Assembly (NCBI GenBank): GCA_035525015.1
Contig: DATLFC010000074.1
Location: forward strand, 4,948-68,947
DNA length: 64,000 nt
Direction of reading: 5' to 3'
Origin: DATLEX01 sp035525015
GTDB lineage: Bacteria > Acidobacteriota > Thermoanaerobaculia > Gp7-AA8
Made by a program: the position numbers and the translations under genes. A model generated the notes under the pieces. The model saw only the letters and a list, made by a program, of their open reading frames with translations. It was not told the DNA's origin and searched no databases. The first letter of the stretch is position 1; every line of letters begins with the position of its first letter. Of the stretch, positions 59,701 through 64,000 are shown piece after piece.

Positions 59701-60915
59701 GCGGAGTGCGGCATCGAGAGCGGCTCGAGGGTCGGCGATCGGTCTCACCGGAATCCGCATCGCCTTCGCGATCGCGGCAAGCTCTCCCGCCGTCGCCGAC
59801 CGCGGCGGATAGGGTTCGGTGGTGATGATCTCGTCGAACAGAGGGAAGAGGATCGCAGCCACCTCGTCGATGTTCTTGTCGGACATGATGCCGAAGACGA
59901 GTAGACGGGGAGAGGGGACGTGCGCCTTGATGAACGGCGCGACGGCGCGCGCGCCATGCGCGTTGTGGCAGCCGTCGACCCACACCTCCCTCCCCCGCAC
60001 GTCGGCGCGCTCGAGCCGGCCGCGCCAGCGGGTCGCGGCGATCCCGCGCTCGATCACCTCCGGCGTGATGCGGGGATAGCGTCCGGCGAGCGCTTCCGCG
60101 GCGCGGATGGCGAGCGCGGTGTTGTCGCGCTGAAAATCGCCGGCCAGCGGCGGCCGCTCGCTTCCGTCGGGGCGCACCTCGAAAAACGGGCAGCCGAATT
60201 TCTCCGCGCGCCGTCGCAGGACGGAGACGACGGCGGGATCGTGGTTGCTGGTCAGGACGATCGCACCGCGGTGGATGACGCCCGCTTTTTCGGCGGCGAT
60301 CTTCCGGATCGTGTCGCCGAGGTATTCGGTGTGGTCGAGGCCGACGGGAGTGATGAGGGCGGCGACGGGGCGGACGACATTCGTGGCATCGAGGCGGCCA
60401 CCCATGCCGGCCTCCAGCACCACGACCTCACAGCGCATCCGCTCAAAGAGGATGAAGGCGAGGAGCGTCAGCGCTTCGAAGTACGTCGGGAGAATTCCGG
60501 CTTCGCCGGAGGCGTGCTGCAGCGAGGCGATGGCTCCGAGCAGAGACTCCTCGCTGACAGGCTGGCGTCCGATCATCCATCGTTCCCTGATGTCGAGGAG
60601 ATGCGGCGAGGTGTAGATGCCGGTCCGGTATCCGGCGGCGTCGAGGATCGAGGCCAGCATCGTGGTGGTCGATCCTTTGCCGTTCGTGCCGGCGACGATG
60701 ATCGAGTCGTAAGCGCGATGTGGATTGCCGAGGCCGCGGAGAATGGCCCGCATCCGCGACAGGCCGGGGCGGATGCCGCTCCCCTGAAGCGACTCGAGCC
60801 ACTCCAGCGCGGTGTCATTCCGCGCGGAGCGAGGAATCCGGGTGGGTGGCGGGGCTCGACGTCTTCCCCGTCGGCGGCGCCCGCCCAGATCCCTCGCTGA
60901 CGCTCGGGATGGCAT
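59614..60915 (-). CDS. folC: Bifunctional folylpolyglutamate/dihydrofolate synthase, with repeat-encoded N-terminus
   Basis: A 433-residue Mur-ligase-type enzyme that adds glutamates to folates. Motifs are VAGTNGKGSTT (about 76-82), GAGMGGRLDATNVV-like, DHTEYLGDT and the C-terminal WVDGCHNAHGA. The normal N-terminus begins near ALEWLESLQGSGIRPGLSRM (residues 36-55). Residues 1-34 are encoded by a dispersed repeat and have no family counterpart; no other start codon precedes the P-loop except an internal ATG at codon 55. The ATG follows the accD stop immediately. Confidence 0.9.
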   Translation of the reverse strand: MPSRASARDLGGRRRRGRRRAPPPTRIPRSARNDTALEWLESLQGSGIRPGLSRMRAILRGLGNPHRAYDSIIVAGTNGKGSTTTMLASILDAAGYRTGIYTSPHLLDIRERWMIGRQPVSEESLLGAIASLQHASGEAGILPTYFEALTLLAFILFERMRCEVVVLEAGMGGRLDATNVVRPVAALITPVGLDHTEYLGDTIRKIAAEKAGVIHRGAIVLTSNHDPAVVSVLRRRAEKFGCPFFEVRPDGSERPPLAGDFQRDNTALAIRAAEALAGRYPRITPEVIERGIAATRWRGRLERADVRGREVWVDGCHNAHGARAVAPFIKAHVPSPRLLVFGIMSDKNIDEVAAILFPLFDEIITTEPYPPRSATAGELAAIAKAMRIPVRPIADPRAALDAALRSDVRAVFVGGSLYLAGAAIEFLDEARKR

Positions 60916-60917
60916 TC
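60811..60917. repeat. Dispersed GTCATTCCG-type repeat at the accD-folC junction
   Basis: The outer ends, TGTCATTCCGCGCGGAGCGA at 60811 and a related inverted copy at 60891-60917 (GATCCCTCGCTGACGCTCGG), are imperfect inverted repeats of the family often found between genes in many bacteria. Here the repeat starts right after the accD stop and runs into folC, which reads through it. It supplies the first 34 codons of the annotated folC. Confidence 0.6.
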
Positions 60918-61761
60918 ACTGACCTCGAAAGAAGCGGAGAAAGCGGGCGATGGTCGGCTTCAGTTCCGCGCGCGGCGTGATGATGTCGACCATTCCGTGC
61001 TCGACGAGAAACTCGGCCCGCTGGAATCCTTCCGGGAGAGTCTGGCGGATCGTCTGCTCGATCACGCGCGGGCCCGCGAAACCGATCAGCGCCTTCGGCT
61101 CGGCGAGGTTCAAATCGCCGAGCATCGCGTACGAGGCGGTGACGCCGCCGGTGGTCGGATCGGTCAGCACGGAAATGAAGGGGAGACCGGCCTCGGAGAG
61201 CCGCGCCAGCGCGGCGGAGATCTTGGCCATCTGCATGAGGGAGAGGATCCCTTCCTGCATGCGCGCTCCGCCGGAGCAGGAAACGATGATCAGCGGCTGC
61301 TTTCTCTCGAGGCAGCGTTCGATGGCCTGCGTGATCTTCTCGCCGACGACGGATCCCATCGATCCTCCCATGAAGCTGTACTCCATGGAGCAGATGACGG
61401 TGCTGATCCCTTCGATCTTTCCCTCCGCGCAGAGGACGGCGTCGCCCGCCCCGACGCGCTGCTGGTAGACGCGCAGGCGGTCGCGGTAGCGCTTCGTGTC
61501 GCGGAACTCGAGCGGGTCTCCCGAACGGACGTCGGTGGCGAATTCCTTGTACTTGTCGTCGTCGAACAGCGTGGCAAATCGTTCCCGGGCATTGAGCCGG
61601 AAGTGATGGCCGCATTTGGTGCAGACGTTGAGGTTGGCCTCGACTTCCTTTCGGTAGATGACCTCCTTGCACTCCTCGCACTTGACCCAGAGCCCTTCCG
61701 GGATGGCGGTCTGTTTCTCCACCGCCTCCTTCGGCTTCTTCTCCTTGCGGAACCAGGCCAT
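60916..61761 (-). CDS. accD: Acetyl-CoA carboxylase carboxyltransferase subunit beta
   Basis: A 281-residue protein that with AccA transfers CO2 from carboxybiotin to acetyl-CoA. The zinc ribbon Cys28, Cys31, Cys47 and Cys50 is intact; the crotonase-fold CoA-binding part shows GGARMQEG and ASYAMLGDLNLAEPKALIGFAGPRV. The accD-folC order is common in bacteria. The ATG at 61761 has TAGAGT 9 bases upstream within the tail of the preceding gene. Confidence 0.97.
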   Translation of the reverse strand: MAWFRKEKKPKEAVEKQTAIPEGLWVKCEECKEVIYRKEVEANLNVCTKCGHHFRLNARERFATLFDDDKYKEFATDVRSGDPLEFRDTKRYRDRLRVYQQRVGAGDAVLCAEGKIEGISTVICSMEYSFMGGSMGSVVGEKITQAIERCLERKQPLIIVSCSGGARMQEGILSLMQMAKISAALARLSEAGLPFISVLTDPTTGGVTASYAMLGDLNLAEPKALIGFAGPRVIEQTIRQTLPEGFQRAEFLVEHGMVDIITPRAELKPTIARFLRFFRGQ

Positions 61762-61770
61762 TGCCGCGCG

Positions 61771-61776
61771 ACTCTA
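61771..61776 (-). promoter_or_regulatory. Putative -10 hexamer (TAGAGT) of accD
   Basis: TAGAGT lies 9 bases before the accD ATG, overlapping the stop codon of the upstream gene. No Shine-Dalgarno is seen in the 12-base gap. Confidence 0.4.
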
Positions 61777-63024
61777 CTCACTCGCTGCTGCGCTGGCAAC
61801 CACGAGGCACATCAGCGTGGTGGCCATCACACGTTCCGCCGAAGTCTGGATCCACCAGAGCGGTTCCGCCTCGGTCAGGTAGAAGACGATCGAGTAGCCG
61901 ATCGACGCCAGACCGCAGAGAAAGGGGAGCGCCGCGCGGCGAAAATTCTTCCCGGCGGCGAGCGGCGCCAGCGCCGCGATCCACGGCAGATACCAAATGC
62001 GATAGCTGACCTGCCACGCGGTCATGTAGAGCACGTAGCCGATGCGCTGCGGATGAAAACTTCTGCGCGCTCTGGTATAGCCGTCGAGAAGAGCGTGATG
62101 CTCGGCGAAGACGATCCATGAACCGAGCAGCGCGGCGGCCGGGACGGCCACGACGAGCGCGGTGCGGAACCGCTTCACGAGCAGCAGCGACAGCACGACG
62201 GAGATGACGAACGCCGTTCCCTCGACCTTCGTGAAGATCGCCCCGGCCAGGGCGATCGACGCGATGGTCACCGCGCCGCGGCCGCGGCCGAAGGTCAGCG
62301 CCGACAGAGCCACGATCTCGAAGAGCAGGAGGAATGGTTCCGCCCCACCCGCCGCACTGCCTGCGACGGCGGCGAAACCGGTCACCGCGAGGAGGAGCGT
62401 GGCGAACAGCGCCGACTTCCTCGCACCGATCACCGGCGCGGCGAATCCGCGGAATGCCAGTGCCGCGGCGGCAAGCAGCAGCGGCGCCGAGCAGACGGCT
62501 CCCCAGTACGAGAAGCCGCCGTGCAGCATCGCCGACGCCGCCCAGACGAGCGGCACGAGCGGCGGGTAGTCGGGGTGCATCAGATAGTGATGCGGCCAGC
62601 GGAGGAACTCGACGTCGATAGCGCGGGCGTGGAAGAAGTGCACCGACTTCGGTCCCCAGAAGAAGAGCAGATCGCCGATCGTCATCCGCGCCGTACCGGC
62701 GCCGTAGAGGAGAATCGCCGTCACGGCGCCGAAAGCCACGGCGGCTCCGCGCGGCCACCGCGGCGGATCGACGGCAGCACGAACCGCGGAGAGCGACGCG
62801 GCCGCGAGCGCGACGAGCGGAACGCCGAGCGTGGCGAACGACCAGCCGATTCCGAGCGCCGATTCGACATACATCACCAGGGCCACCACGACCAGCCCGA
62901 CGGCCAGCGCGACGCTCACTCGGCCGGCGATGTCCATCGACCGCACTTCGTCGAGCCGCCACGCCAGGAGGCCGAGCGTTGCGAAGAGTACGAGCGACGA
63001 CAGCGCCCAGACCATCGCGGTCAC
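61774..63024 (-). CDS. Polytopic GT-C-like membrane protein
   Basis: A 416-residue protein with roughly eleven hydrophobic spans. The first extracytoplasmic loop contains IGDLLFFWGPKSVHFFHARAI, HHYLMHPDYPPLVPL, resembling the first loop of GT39/GT-C proteins with conserved His/Asp/Pro. The GTG at 63024 overlaps the stop of the upstream small gene by 4 bases (GTGA) and keeps the first span; an ATG at 63015 is also possible. No adjacent transferase partner is obvious. Confidence 0.78.
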   Translation of the reverse strand: MTAMVWALSSLVLFATLGLLAWRLDEVRSMDIAGRVSVALAVGLVVVALVMYVESALGIGWSFATLGVPLVALAAASLSAVRAAVDPPRWPRGAAVAFGAVTAILLYGAGTARMTIGDLLFFWGPKSVHFFHARAIDVEFLRWPHHYLMHPDYPPLVPLVWAASAMLHGGFSYWGAVCSAPLLLAAAALAFRGFAAPVIGARKSALFATLLLAVTGFAAVAGSAAGGAEPFLLLFEIVALSALTFGRGRGAVTIASIALAGAIFTKVEGTAFVISVVLSLLLVKRFRTALVVAVPAAALLGSWIVFAEHHALLDGYTRARRSFHPQRIGYVLYMTAWQVSYRIWYLPWIAALAPLAAGKNFRRAALPFLCGLASIGYSIVFYLTEAEPLWWIQTSAERVMATTLMCLVVASAAASE

Positions 63025-63461
63025 CGCTGCACCCGGTAGAGCCAGCCGTTCGGAAAGCCGGCCACGATTCCGTAGTGGGGATGGTCGAACGGCGTGCCGA
63101 GCGCCACGACGTACTCCGGGAGATCCGCGATGGCCCTGCCGCGATCGGCGGCGAAGGCCGGGAGCACGCGGTGATGCGGGAGAAGGTCCACCGCCGTGAG
63201 GTAATTGCCGTCGTCGAGCGCCTGGCCGGCGCGGGCGCGGACCACGGCGACGCTCGCTCCGCGCGGGATCAACGCCCTCGCTTCCGGCACGACCACCAGC
63301 GCGTCCTGCAGCGGGTGCGGTTCGGGGCCGGCATGCTCGAGCACCGTCCGCGCCGGCTGCAGGTACGGACCTCCGCGATCGGCGTAACGCGCAACGGTGG
63401 CCACGCACAGGAGACAGATCGCAGTCCAGGCGATGACCTCGCCGGCACCCTCGCGCGTCAT
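63021..63461 (-). CDS. Single-span membrane protein of unknown function
   Basis: A 146-residue protein with one N-terminal hydrophobic span (EVIAWTAICLLCVATVARY) and a soluble, probably extracytoplasmic domain (VVPEARALIPRGASVAVVRARAG, DLPEYVVALGTPFD). It is coupled to the GT-C-like gene by GTGA, so the two are likely partners, perhaps the accessory domain of a split glycosyltransferase. No characterised family was recognised. Confidence 0.6.
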   Translation of the reverse strand: MTREGAGEVIAWTAICLLCVATVARYADRGGPYLQPARTVLEHAGPEPHPLQDALVVVPEARALIPRGASVAVVRARAGQALDDGNYLTAVDLLPHHRVLPAFAADRGRAIADLPEYVVALGTPFDHPHYGIVAGFPNGWLYRVQR

Positions 63462-63510
63462 CCGTTTCCACTCGCCATCTGTGAGGCCGCGGATTCTAAC
63501 AACGGACGGG

Positions 63511-63516
63511 TATCAT
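63511..63516 (+). promoter_or_regulatory. Putative -10 hexamer (TATCAT) of smpB
   Basis: TATCAT ends 9 bases before the smpB ATG; no Shine-Dalgarno lies in the gap. Confidence 0.42.
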
Positions 63517-63525
63517 CCGCTCTCC

Positions 63526-63993
63526 ATGGCCGAGGAGAAACGGGAGAAGTTGATCGCCTCGAACAAGAAAGCCTTCCACGACTACTTCGTCCTGCAGAAG
63601 GTGGAGGCGGGCCTGCAGCTGACGGGAACCGAGGTGAAGTCGCTCCGCGACGGCCGGGCCGAGCTGAAGGACAGCTACATCCTCTTCAAGAATGGGGAGG
63701 CCTTCCTCTTCGGCGCGCACATCGCGCCGTATACGCACGGCAACCTCCAGAACCACGATCCGGAACGGACGAGAAAGTTGCTGCTCCACCGGCGGGAGAT
63801 CGAGAAGCTGCGGGCGCAGGTTGCCGAGAAGGGATTGACGGTCGTGCCGCTGCGGCTCTACTTCAAGGGGAGTCGCATCAAGGCGGAGATCGGCGTGGTG
63901 CGTGGGAAGAAGCAGTACGACAAGCGCGAAACGGAGAAGCGCCGTGAGGCCGACCGCGAAGCGGCGATGGCCATGAAAACGAGGCGGAACTGA
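63526..63993 (+). CDS. smpB: SsrA-binding protein SmpB
   Basis: A 155-residue protein that binds tmRNA and delivers it to stalled ribosomes. Hallmarks are KKAFHDYFVLQKVEAGLQLTGTEVKSLR, the Asn-rich NLQNHDPERTRKLLL segment and KKQYDKRETEKRREADRE in the basic C-terminal helix. The start at 63526 is chosen because the family N-terminus begins MAEEKREKLIASN; the frame remains open upstream but encodes the complement of the neighbouring gene. No tmRNA gene is in the window. Confidence 0.97.
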   Translation: MAEEKREKLIASNKKAFHDYFVLQKVEAGLQLTGTEVKSLRDGRAELKDSYILFKNGEAFLFGAHIAPYTHGNLQNHDPERTRKLLLHRREIEKLRAQVAEKGLTVVPLRLYFKGSRIKAEIGVVRGKKQYDKRETEKRREADREAAMAMKTRRN

Positions 63994-64000
63994 CAACGGC

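Noticed and set aside
1..64000. tRNA, rRNA, CRISPR arrays or prophage genes
   Set aside because: No cloverleaf-like intergenic segment, spaced direct repeats or phage structural genes were seen; the gaps are too short. A covariance-model scan would be decisive for tRNAs.

Overview
The window is about 64 kb of gene-dense, high-GC bacterial chromosome. Coding density is roughly 98 percent and no stretch longer than about 210 bases lacks a gene. No rRNA, tRNA, CRISPR array, phage block or intact insertion sequence was seen. The mix points to a Gram-negative, probably Acidobacteriota-like lineage (Thermoanaerobaculia or a relative). It includes an MglA-type GTPase with a long tail, type IV pseudopilins beside a PilT ATPase, a kinase-like/TonB fusion, Omp85-like barrels, lipoproteins, DNA topoisomerase IB and many GT-C membrane proteins. 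This placement is an inference from gene content, not from a marker-gene tree.

Layout. 1-8468 (minus strand): isoleucyl-tRNA synthetase followed by two phosphoesterases and the start of a further gene, then a LysM lytic transglycosylase, an MglA-like GTPase and a DUF2520 protein. 8523-13887 (plus): a Fis-type AAA+ activator, then a recognisable sigma-54 promoter in front of a partner-switching module (small membrane protein, RsbW-like kinase, STAS protein, GAF/SpoIIE phosphatase) and a secreted protein. 13888-18648: enoyl-CoA hydratase, PAP2 membrane enzyme, AmrS radical SAM enzyme, Rieske protein, alpha/beta hydrolase, cobalamin-type binding protein. 18667-26324: OppBC-like permeases, the TldD/PmbA pair, a phosphodiester glycosidase-like protein, QueD, two small membrane proteins, DprA. 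26469-36911: a secreted operon ending in a protease/beta-propeller/Omp85-barrel fusion, topoisomerase IB, two GT39-like proteins, and a pseudokinase-TonB fusion.

37006-41481: MltG, RuvX, a PilT-family ATPase with a zinc-ribbon/receiver-like partner, and two tandem pseudopilins, the upstream one behind a second sigma-54-type promoter. 41636-57781 (minus) reads as one long translationally coupled run: glyA, a siroheme-synthase-like dehydrogenase, three GT-C-type proteins, a DPMS-like GT2, three recently duplicated YfhO-like proteins and an M20 peptidase. A fourth YfhO relative (57829), FolC, AccD, another GT-C protein and SmpB close the window.

How it works together. The strongest theme is cell-surface assembly. 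A soluble GT2 that could charge a lipid carrier lies beside about ten polytopic GT-C/YfhO proteins that could use lipid-linked sugars, close to pilus and peptidoglycan-remodelling genes. A second theme is regulation. Two sigma-54-type promoters are visible, and about a dozen starts sit only 8-11 bases downstream of a -10-like hexamer with no Shine-Dalgarno, suggesting widespread leaderless transcription. Several dispersed inverted-repeat elements occupy intergenic sites; one appears to have been absorbed into the folC reading frame.
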